From positions 1 to 7,596 of the forward strand of contig JAPLEC010000170.1 of the NCBI GenBank assembly GCA_026391515.1: a stretch of DNA of 7,596 nucleotides. Direction: 5' to 3'. Both the position numbers and the translations under genes were made by a program. Below the pieces are notes generated by a model that saw nothing but the letters and a program-made list of their open reading frames with translations, was not told where the DNA came from and ran no database searches. Within the stretch, counting starts at the first letter, position 1. Every line of letters begins with the position of its first letter. This DNA comes from Bacteroidia bacterium (GTDB lineage: Bacteria; Bacteroidota; Bacteroidia; Bacteroidales; VadinHA17). Shown here in pieces: positions 1-6,226 of this stretch.

Positions 1-1
1 C

Positions 2-1225
2 TTCGAAGAGAGTAATAAAACATGGGTGGAATTCCATGAAGATATTTATGTGCTGAAAAATGGATCAGGTTTTATTGTCAGGAGCTATTTGAGCGGATGG
101 GAAAACCTCTATTATCAGGGATGGGATGGAAGGCGGATAGCCCAGCTGACAAATTTGGATTTCAGAGTTACTTCCATTGACAGAGTAGATGAAGATATGA
201 AGATGGTCTATTTCTCTGCTACAGGAACCGAATCGACTGACAATCATGGATTCAGGGTAGGGCTCGATGGTAAAGGTCTTCTTCAACTCACAAAAGGAGA
301 TGGCTCGCACAACGTAAATGTTTCACCTAAAGGAAGTTATTTCATCGATACATGGAGCAGCATTACAAGCCCAGGATCAATTATTGCCTACGACAAGAAA
401 GGGAAAATGTTAAGGGAGATCTATAAGTTTGAACAACCTGCATTCGATCCGGCAAAAAACTCAAAGGCAGAATTTGTTAAGATAATGACCTCTGACGGGT
501 TGTTCAATATGCCGGCTGTCATTACTTATCCGGTCAACTTTGATCCTTCAAAAAAATACCCTGTTATATTTACAATTTATGGCGGTCCCGACTCTAAAAA
601 TATAAGTAACAGGTGGCAGGGAGGCAATACATCGTGGTATTCCCAGAATGGGATAATCACGTTCAGTGTCGATCACAGAGGCTCAGGACAATTCGGCAGA
701 AGAGGTCTTGATTATCTGTATCGTTCGCTAGGCAAATGGGAGATTCTCGATTATGAAGATGCAGTTAAATGGCTTCTGACGAAGCCCTTTGTGGATAGTA
801 CAAGAATGGGAATGACAGGTTCTTCTTATGGAGGATATATGACATGTCTGGCTCTGACCAAGGGTGCTGATTACTGGACTCATGGATTTGCAGGTTCATC
901 AGTTACCGACTATAGATTGTACGATGATATTTATACTGAAAGGTACATGGATACTCCTCAGGACAATCCAGACGGATACAAAGATGGTTCGGCTCTTACC
1001 TTTGCCAAGGATCTCAAAGGAAAGCTCTATATGACTCATGGAGATATGGATGATAATGTCCATATGCAGAATACTATTTACCTGATTTCAAGACTTGAAG
1101 ATGCAGGCAAATCGTTCCAGTTCATGCTCTACCCGAACGGACGTCATGGATGGGGCGGTGCAAAAGCTATGCATTCAAGAAATGAAGCAAATAAATTCTG
1201 GCTGGAGAATTTCTTTGGGAAATAA
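2..1225 (+). CDS. S9 family peptidase, dipeptidyl peptidase IV-like (5' end outside window)
   Basis: Serine exopeptidase that probably removes N-terminal dipeptides, typically X-Pro, from peptides in the periplasm or at the cell surface. The frame is open from base 2, so the gene enters from the left. The GTG at 26 is an internal Val codon, not a start. The visible 407 residues hold the last part of the beta-propeller (to about nt 450) and a complete alpha/beta-hydrolase domain. Seen directly: the YGGP oxyanion segment near nt 580, the nucleophile in GSSYGGY (Ser codon 824-826), the Asp in HGDMDDNVH (1049-1051) and the His in GRHGW (1145-1147). Ser-Asp and Asp-His distances of 75 and 32 residues match human DPP IV (78 and 32, from memory). 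YDDIYTERYM is also typical of the DPP IV group. The propeller Glu pair that defines dipeptidyl specificity lies in the missing half, so DPP IV activity is inferred. One oddity is Ser where most DPP IV proteins have Trp before the nucleophile (GWSYGGY). Confidence 0.93.
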   Translation, partial: FEESNKTWVEFHEDIYVLKNGSGFIVRSYLSGWENLYYQGWDGRRIAQLTNLDFRVTSIDRVDEDMKMVYFSATGTESTDNHGFRVGLDGKGLLQLTKGDGSHNVNVSPKGSYFIDTWSSITSPGSIIAYDKKGKMLREIYKFEQPAFDPAKNSKAEFVKIMTSDGLFNMPAVITYPVNFDPSKKYPVIFTIYGGPDSKNISNRWQGGNTSWYSQNGIITFSVDHRGSGQFGRRGLDYLYRSLGKWEILDYEDAVKWLLTKPFVDSTRMGMTGSSYGGYMTCLALTKGADYWTHGFAGSSVTDYRLYDDIYTERYMDTPQDNPDGYKDGSALTFAKDLKGKLYMTHGDMDDNVHMQNTIYLISRLEDAGKSFQFMLYPNGRHGWGGAKAMHSRNEANKFWLENFFGK

Positions 1226-1249
1226 TATTTAATTCTGACATATTTAATT
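1225..1249. repeat. Two copies of a 10-bp AT-rich direct repeat in a gene spacer
   Basis: ATATTTAATT occurs at 1225-1234 and again at 1240-1249, separated by CTGAC. The pair fills most of the 32-nt spacer between the S9 peptidase stop and the lyase start. The repeat is certain but its meaning is not: such AT-only words recur easily by chance, and AT-rich leaders are normal before Bacteroidota start codons. A dimeric regulator site or a translation-enhancing leader are both possible. Confidence 0.4.
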
Positions 1250-1257
1250 AAAACGAT

Positions 1258-3222
1258 ATGAGAACATTATTCAATGATCTTAAGAATACTTTGATTCTCT
1301 TATTTGCAGTGCTCCTCTTTTTTCAGCCAGTCAAAGCTGAACTGAAAAGCAAGGAACGGAACATACTTGCCAAAGAAGCTAAAGCGATTGACTTAGCAAA
1401 AGTACTTATCATAGATAATTCCTGGAATAAGCTTCCGGGATATAAGGACAGGGAATACTGGCAGAACCTTCCTGAAAACATCAGAAAGGAATATATCGAA
1501 AAGGCTGAAGGGTATCTCAAATACAACTGGCCTGTGGTTAAAGCAACAGATTATCTTGAATTCATTCGTTCAGGTGATCGTCGCCAGGAGGCATACTCAG
1601 CATGCAGCAATGCGCTTATTTCACTGGTAATGGGTGAGCTTGTTGAAGGCAAGGGACGCTTTATCGATCAGATAATCAATGCGGTATGGTATTACAGCGA
1701 ACAGACATGGTGGGGATGGTCAGCACATCTTGGTTCCCAGAAAGTTGGAGCTGGTCTGCCTGATATAAATGATGCTTATGTCGATCTTGGTGTTGGCGAA
1801 GTGACCAGTAACCTTTCATGGACATATTATTTATTCAAGGAAGAATTCGATAAGGTTCATCCTTTAATTTCAAAAAGGCTGTTTCAGGAAATCTGGAACA
1901 AAGCTCTGGCGCCTTATTTTGTAAGGGACGATTTCGGATATATGGGTTTTAAAGGTGGCCGCCAGAACAACTGGAATCCATGGATCAATTATAACATGCT
2001 TACCAGCTATCTTCTTCTTGAAAAGGATCCTGCAAAGAAAGCAGCAGAAGTTCAGAAGATTATCAATTCGCTTGATAAATTTCTGAACGGATATTCGGAT
2101 GATGGCGGATGCGATGAGGGACCATCATACTGGGGAGCCGCGGGCGCTCTTCTGTATGAGAGCCTTGAAATGCTTAAAGATGTAACAGCAGGGAAGTTTG
2201 ATGTATTTGATGATTCTCTTATTCAGAATATCGGTAAATATTTCTACAAGGTAAATATTCATGCTCCATACTTTATAAATTTTGCTGATGCCGATGCCAA
2301 AACAGGTGGCGATGCATCAGCAGTTTACAGATATGGCAAAGCAATCAAGGATGTTCAGATGCAGCAGTTCGGAGCATACCTGGCAAAAATCAGCAACTGG
2401 GGAGATCGTGCAATCGGAGGAAAAATTGGTGAACAGATCAGAGATCTTGGTTTGATAAAAGAAATTCGTAATGCTGATGCAAAAGAAGCCCTGGTGTCAG
2501 ATTTCTGGTTCCCTGATACTGAGATTGCCGGAGCACGCGATAAAGAGGAAAGCTTTAACGGCTTCTTCTTTGGTGCAAAAGGAGGTTTTAATGCCGAAAG
2601 CCATAACCATAATGATGTAGGTTCATGTCTGATGTACTATGATAGCAAACCATGTCTGATCGACCTGGGACGTGAAGAATATGTTGCAAAGACTTTCAGC
2701 TCAAAACGTTATGAGATATGGACAATGCAGTCGGGATATCACAATCTGCCTGTCATAAACGGAGTTGACCAGATGCAGGGTGCAAAATATAAAGCAAAAA
2801 ATTCCACATTCCATGCAAATACAAAATCTGCAACTTTTATAACCGAGATAGCAGGAGCATATCCTGAAAACGCACAGGTAAAAAGCTGGATACGCGGTTA
2901 CACCCTGAACAGGGGAAAGAGCTTTGTGATCAGTGATAAATATGAACTCAATAAAAAATCTGATACCGTTACAAGCTCAAATTTGATAACCTGCTGTAAA
3001 GTAACGCTCGTAAAACCGGGGCTTCTGAAATTTGAAGGCGATGGATTTACCATGAACATGAGCTACAATTCAAAAGTTGTTACCCCAAAAATTGAGTTCA
3101 TCGAAGTAACCGATCGTTCACTGAAACGTTACTGGCCGAATGGGGTTTACCGGGTAAAACTTGAATTTAATAATCCTGGTTTAAAAGGAGGGCAACAGAT
3201 AGTCTTTACCAAAGCCAGCTGA
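1258..3222 (+). CDS. Exported heparinase II/III-family polysaccharide lyase
   Basis: Probable lyase that cleaves uronic-acid-containing polysaccharides by beta-elimination; the substrate cannot be read from the sequence. It has 654 residues. A Sec signal peptide covers residues 1-27 (charged start, hydrophobic 11-22, likely cut after VKA); there is no lipobox Cys, so a soluble periplasmic or secreted enzyme is expected. An alpha/alpha-toroid domain (about 30-400) contains NNWN at 237-240 and a DGG..EGPSYW segment at 282-292. A heparinase II/III beta-sandwich domain follows, with AESHNHNDVG at 446-455. By family pattern the catalytic set would be Asn237/238, Tyr291 and His449, with zinc held by His451, Asp469 and His495. 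The 18-residue His-Asp gap equals that recalled for Pedobacter heparinase II. The ATG at 1258 is preceded by AT-rich DNA without a Shine-Dalgarno and leads straight into the signal peptide. It lies 32 nt after the peptidase gene, so co-transcription is likely. No SusC/SusD pair is visible nearby. Confidence 0.92.
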   Translation: MRTLFNDLKNTLILLFAVLLFFQPVKAELKSKERNILAKEAKAIDLAKVLIIDNSWNKLPGYKDREYWQNLPENIRKEYIEKAEGYLKYNWPVVKATDYLEFIRSGDRRQEAYSACSNALISLVMGELVEGKGRFIDQIINAVWYYSEQTWWGWSAHLGSQKVGAGLPDINDAYVDLGVGEVTSNLSWTYYLFKEEFDKVHPLISKRLFQEIWNKALAPYFVRDDFGYMGFKGGRQNNWNPWINYNMLTSYLLLEKDPAKKAAEVQKIINSLDKFLNGYSDDGGCDEGPSYWGAAGALLYESLEMLKDVTAGKFDVFDDSLIQNIGKYFYKVNIHAPYFINFADADAKTGGDASAVYRYGKAIKDVQMQQFGAYLAKISNWGDRAIGGKIGEQIRDLGLIKEIRNADAKEALVSDFWFPDTEIAGARDKEESFNGFFFGAKGGFNAESHNHNDVGSCLMYYDSKPCLIDLGREEYVAKTFSSKRYEIWTMQSGYHNLPVINGVDQMQGAKYKAKNSTFHANTKSATFITEIAGAYPENAQVKSWIRGYTLNRGKSFVISDKYELNKKSDTVTSSNLITCCKVTLVKPGLLKFEGDGFTMNMSYNSKVVTPKIEFIEVTDRSLKRYWPNGVYRVKLEFNNPGLKGGQQIVFTKAS

Positions 3223-3256
3223 TAATCAATAAGATACATTCATATCATCTTTTTAT

Positions 3257-3290
3257 ACAAAAGATCATTTAATTCTTTTGTTTTGTTTGT
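3257..3290 (+). terminator. Candidate weak intrinsic terminator after the lyase gene
   Basis: A perfect 8-bp stem, ACAAAAGA (3257-3264) with TCTTTTGT (3274-3281), encloses a 9-nt loop and continues into T-rich TTTGTTTGT. It begins 34 nt past the lyase stop and ends about 40 nt before the pntAA start, where transcription would need to end before a new unit. The stem is AT-rich and the T-tract is broken by G, so efficiency is doubtful. The left arm can also pair with an upstream sequence (see findings). Confidence 0.4.
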
Positions 3291-3298
3291 TATATTGG
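3291..3298 (+). promoter_or_regulatory. Very weak candidate -7 element for the pnt operon
   Basis: TATATTGG differs at one position from the Bacteroidota -7 consensus TAnnTTTG and sits 22 nt before the pntAA ATG, which would give a leader of about 10-15 nt. No TTTG-like -33 element stands at the expected 17-23 nt upstream; the TTTG words at 3277-3289 are too close. A promoter is expected here from the gap and the likely terminator, but this exact site is a guess. Confidence 0.2.
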
Positions 3299-3320
3299 AG
3301 CAATAATAAAATCAGATTTT

Positions 3321-4451
3321 ATGATAATTGGAATACTCAGAGAAACCGGAGCTGAAAACAGGGTGGCAATGCTTCCCGGTGAGGCTGCCGGATTAAAGAA
3401 ACTGGGAGTGGAAGTTATTGTCGAAAACAATGCAGGTGAAAATGCTTTTGCCCATGATGAAGAATATAAAAAAGCAGGCATCACACCTTCATCCAGGAAA
3501 GATGTTTTTTCGAAATCTGCTCTCCTTCTGTCTGTCAATCCTGTTCCTGAAGATGATCTGAAATCTTGCAGGGAAGGGCAGGTACTCTGTTCGGTGCTGA
3601 ATCCGACTGAGAATAGCAAATGGCTGGAAAAAGCACGTTTACAGGGACTTACAGTTCTAGCACTCGATCTTATTCCAAGAACAACAAGAGCCCAGGCAAT
3701 GGATATTCTTTCTTCCATGGCAACGGTTTCCGGCTATAAGGCAGTGCTTCATGCAGCAATGCTGTCGCCAAGATTCTTCCATATGTTCATGTCTGCAGCA
3801 GGTACAATCAAACCATCACGAGTTCTGATACTCGGGGCAGGTGTTGCCGGTTTGCAGGCAATTGCTATTGCAAGAAAGCTGGGAGCAGTTGTTGAGGTGT
3901 TTGATGTACGGTCAGCTGTGAAAGGGGAAGTGAAGAGCCTTGGTGGTAAATTCATCGAGGTTGAAGGAGCAAAGGAAGATGCAGCAGCAGGAGGGTATGC
4001 AGTGGAACAGACTGAAGAGTTTAAGAAGAAACAGCAGGAGCTTATACAACAGCGTGCAATTGCAGCTGACGTTGTGATCGCTACTGCACAGATTCCAGGT
4101 AAGAAAGCCCCGGTTCTTCTTCTCAAAGAAACTGTAAATTCCATGAAGGCCGGTTCAATAATAATCGACCTGGCAGCTTCTACCGGAGGCAATTGTGAAC
4201 TTACTGAAAATAGAAAAACAGTTGTTGTTAACGGAGTTATAATAATCGGGAAATCAGATTACCCTTCTGATATGTCAACTGATGCCAGCAAAATGTTTGG
4301 AAGCAATATCATTAACCTGCTGAAGATCATGATTGATAAGGAAGGCAAGCTGGCACTTAACATGCAGGATGACATCATAAACGGTACAACTGCTGTGCAT
4401 GCGAAAGAATATGTCAGCCAGAGAGTTAAACAAATGCTTAATATAAAATAG
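3321..4451 (+). CDS. pntAA: NAD(P) transhydrogenase, alpha-1 subunit (NAD(H)-binding domain I)
   Basis: Soluble NAD(H)-binding component of proton-translocating transhydrogenase; it docks on the cytoplasmic face and passes hydride from NADH to NADP+ held by PntB. It has 376 residues, the usual size of the split alpha-1 form (about 380), and belongs to the alanine dehydrogenase/PNT fold. The RQD loop, which positions the nicotinamide and contacts domain III, is intact as PRTTRAQAMD, with Arg120, Gln125, Asp128 and Ser131 at the spacing recalled for Rhodospirillum rubrum. A Rossmann motif GAGVAG lies at 172-177, and Asp195 in FDVR is placed to bind the adenosine ribose. The mobile-loop region near IPGKKAPVL (258-266) is followed by the conserved DLAASTGGNCELT. 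The protein ends at residue 376 without membrane helices, confirming the split form. The ATG at 3321 has no closer alternative; GGAG at 3297-3300 is too far upstream to act as a Shine-Dalgarno. It is the first gene of the pntAA-pntAB-pntB-pepP run. Confidence 0.97.
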   Translation: MIIGILRETGAENRVAMLPGEAAGLKKLGVEVIVENNAGENAFAHDEEYKKAGITPSSRKDVFSKSALLLSVNPVPEDDLKSCREGQVLCSVLNPTENSKWLEKARLQGLTVLALDLIPRTTRAQAMDILSSMATVSGYKAVLHAAMLSPRFFHMFMSAAGTIKPSRVLILGAGVAGLQAIAIARKLGAVVEVFDVRSAVKGEVKSLGGKFIEVEGAKEDAAAGGYAVEQTEEFKKKQQELIQQRAIAADVVIATAQIPGKKAPVLLLKETVNSMKAGSIIIDLAASTGGNCELTENRKTVVVNGVIIIGKSDYPSDMSTDASKMFGSNIINLLKIMIDKEGKLALNMQDDIINGTTAVHAKEYVSQRVKQMLNIK

Positions 4452-4459
4452 GATATCAA

Positions 4460-4762
4460 ATGGAACATATATTGAAGTTTTTCTTAGATTACAGGGAGGC
4501 GATTTTTATTGTCATCCTTTCTATTTTTCTCGGCATTGAGGTGATCAGCCATGTCCCGGCAATTCTTCATACTCCTTTGATGTCCGGAGCAAATGCTATC
4601 CACGGAGTGGTGATAATCGGTGCTATAATTGTGTTGGGTCATGCAAATACGACAGGATCGATGATCCTGGGATTCCTGGCAGTGGTGCTTGGTACACTTA
4701 ACGTGGTCGGAGGTTTTGTAGTTACCGACAGAATGCTTGAGATGTTCAAGAAGAAGAAATAG
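4460..4762 (+). CDS. pntAB: NAD(P) transhydrogenase, alpha-2 subunit (membrane, three helices)
   Basis: Small inner-membrane subunit forming part of the proton channel (domain II) with PntB. It has 100 residues with three hydrophobic stretches at about 13-30, 43-61 and 64-88, ending in a positively charged FKKKK tail. The family signature HTPLMSGANAIHG (37-49) is present, as are NVVGGF and VTDRMLEMF near the C terminus. His48 in NAIHG corresponds to Ser in E. coli PntA (NAISG) and, by recall, to the channel His42 of the Thermus alpha-2 subunit. The ATG lies 8 nt after the pntAA stop. An AGGA at 4450-4453, overlapping that stop and spaced 6 nt from the ATG, is a weak Shine-Dalgarno and one of few in this window. 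Tight spacing indicates co-transcription and perhaps coupling to pntAA. Confidence 0.97.
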   Translation: MEHILKFFLDYREAIFIVILSIFLGIEVISHVPAILHTPLMSGANAIHGVVIIGAIIVLGHANTTGSMILGFLAVVLGTLNVVGGFVVTDRMLEMFKKKK

Positions 4763-4795
4763 CTAACCCTGTATAATACTTTAAAGATCAACATA

Positions 4796-6226
4796 ATGGA
4801 CCAACTATCACATATAGCTAACCAGATCTCGATTCTTGAGATTACTTATGTCGTCGCCTCGGTTCTGTTTGTTTTAGGTTTGAAAATGCTTAGTCATCCG
4901 CTAACCGCCAGGAGAGGAAATATCCTTGCGGCATTCGGCATGTGTTTCGCTATTATTGCCACAATACTCTTTCACAGGAAAGATGGAGAGCCTATTGGTC
5001 ATATTCCATGGATCCTCGGTGCAATCGTAATAGGTACAGCAATAGGATGGACCATTGCCAAAAAGGTAAAGATGACCGCTATGCCTCAGCTTGTTTCGTT
5101 CTTCAACGGAATGGGAGGCGCAGCGGCAGCGTTGATCTCGATGATGGAATTTCCGCATGTAATACCAGATCCGATACACGGGATGGCTAATGGTCATGTG
5201 CTTGCCATCTTACTTGGATTGATGATTGGTACAATATCATGGGCAGGAAGTATGATTGCTTATGGTAAGCTCGACGGCTGGATTGGAGACCTGAGACTAA
5301 AATGGCTGAAATATGTGAACCTCACAATCCTGGTTGTACTGATTGGATTTATAATATTTATAATGACGCACCAGGTAAAGTCAGCATCCGAACTTACACC
5401 TTTAATATATATAATGTTTGCCGTTGCGGTAATCTATGGAGTACTTTTCGTGATGCCGATCGGAGGAGCAGATATGCCTGTTGTGATCTCTCTGCTTAAC
5501 TCATTCACTGGCGTAGCGGCGGCAATGGGAGGCTTCCTGTACAAAAACCAGGCTATGCTGACTGGCGGTATTCTTGTCGGCTCAGCCGGAACAATACTTA
5601 CAATCCTGATGTGCAGGGCAATGAACAGATCGCTGTTAAATGTCATTGTCGGAGTATTTGGCGGAGGAGGACAAGCAATTGCCGGTGCCACAGGATCAGT
5701 TAAAGAGATAACTCTTTCAGATGCAGCTGTACTTTTAAGCTATTCCAAAAAAGTAGTTATTGTCCCGGGTTACGGACTGGCAGTTGCGCAAGCACAGCAT
5801 ATTTGTCATGAGCTTGATAAGCTTCTCGATGAAAAGGGAGTGGAGGTTAAATATGCAATTCATCCTGTAGCCGGACGTATGCCCGGACACATGAATGTGT
5901 TACTTGCTGAAGCCGATGTCCCTTATGAACAGCTTATTGAAAGTGACGAAATAAATCCGGACCTTCCAAATACCGATGTTCTGGTTGTTATAGGCGCCAA
6001 CGACGTTGTTAATCCTGCTGCTGAAGATGATCCATCAAGTCCTATCTACGGCATGCCAATAGTGAAAGCTCGAGATGCGAAAAATATCATAGTAATGAAA
6101 CGCGGAATGGGGAAAGGATATGCTGCTATTGAAAATATGCTGTTCTTTAACGACAAAACGAGGATGCTGTTTGGTGATGCTAAAACCTCTCTGCAAAACC
6201 TTGTAAATGAGGTAAAGAGCTTATGA
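4796..6226 (+). CDS. pntB: NAD(P) transhydrogenase, beta subunit (membrane domain plus NADP(H)-binding domain III)
   Basis: Completes the transhydrogenase: it carries most of the proton channel and binds NADP(H), so the complex can use the proton gradient to make NADPH. It has 476 residues, close to the family norm of about 460-480. Residues 1 to about 290 are a string of membrane helices with family motifs KMTAMPQLV (92-100), GGADMPVV (223-230, with Asp226 matching E. coli Asp213) and LNSFTG with Asn235. Asn104 stands where E. coli has the channel residue His91. The glycine-rich GVFGGGGQAIAG hinge (286-297) leads to domain III, with PGYGLAVAQAQ (324-334), HPVAGRMPGHMNVLLAEA (356-373), GANDVVNPAA (400-409) and MLFGDAK (457-463). 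The 2'-phosphate site reads KRGMGKGY (435-442), where E. coli has KRSMNTGY. The gene starts 33 nt after pntAB without a Shine-Dalgarno, and its TGA stop overlaps the next ATG. Confidence 0.98.
   Translation: MDQLSHIANQISILEITYVVASVLFVLGLKMLSHPLTARRGNILAAFGMCFAIIATILFHRKDGEPIGHIPWILGAIVIGTAIGWTIAKKVKMTAMPQLVSFFNGMGGAAAALISMMEFPHVIPDPIHGMANGHVLAILLGLMIGTISWAGSMIAYGKLDGWIGDLRLKWLKYVNLTILVVLIGFIIFIMTHQVKSASELTPLIYIMFAVAVIYGVLFVMPIGGADMPVVISLLNSFTGVAAAMGGFLYKNQAMLTGGILVGSAGTILTILMCRAMNRSLLNVIVGVFGGGGQAIAGATGSVKEITLSDAAVLLSYSKKVVIVPGYGLAVAQAQHICHELDKLLDEKGVEVKYAIHPVAGRMPGHMNVLLAEADVPYEQLIESDEINPDLPNTDVLVVIGANDVVNPAAEDDPSSPIYGMPIVKARDAKNIIVMKRGMGKGYAAIENMLFFNDKTRMLFGDAKTSLQNLVNEVKSL

Noticed and set aside
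3290..4192. Two long antisense open frames (3290-3718 and 3749-4192) opposite pntAA
   Set aside because: They lie wholly or almost wholly opposite a strongly conserved gene, are rich in Ser/Ala/Pro/Cys as expected from a reverse complement, and show no recognisable domain.
4772..4777. A perfect TATAAT just before pntB
   Set aside because: Bacteroidota promoters use TAnnTTTG at -7 rather than TATAAT; there is no -35-like partner, and the site sits in a 33-nt spacer inside an operon whose subunits must be made together.
4901..5499. Out-of-frame and antisense frames inside pntB (4901-5197 minus, 4942-5190 plus, 5302-5499 plus)
   Set aside because: All overlap the conserved membrane domain of PntB, with compositions unlike real proteins; they are shadows of its codon pattern.
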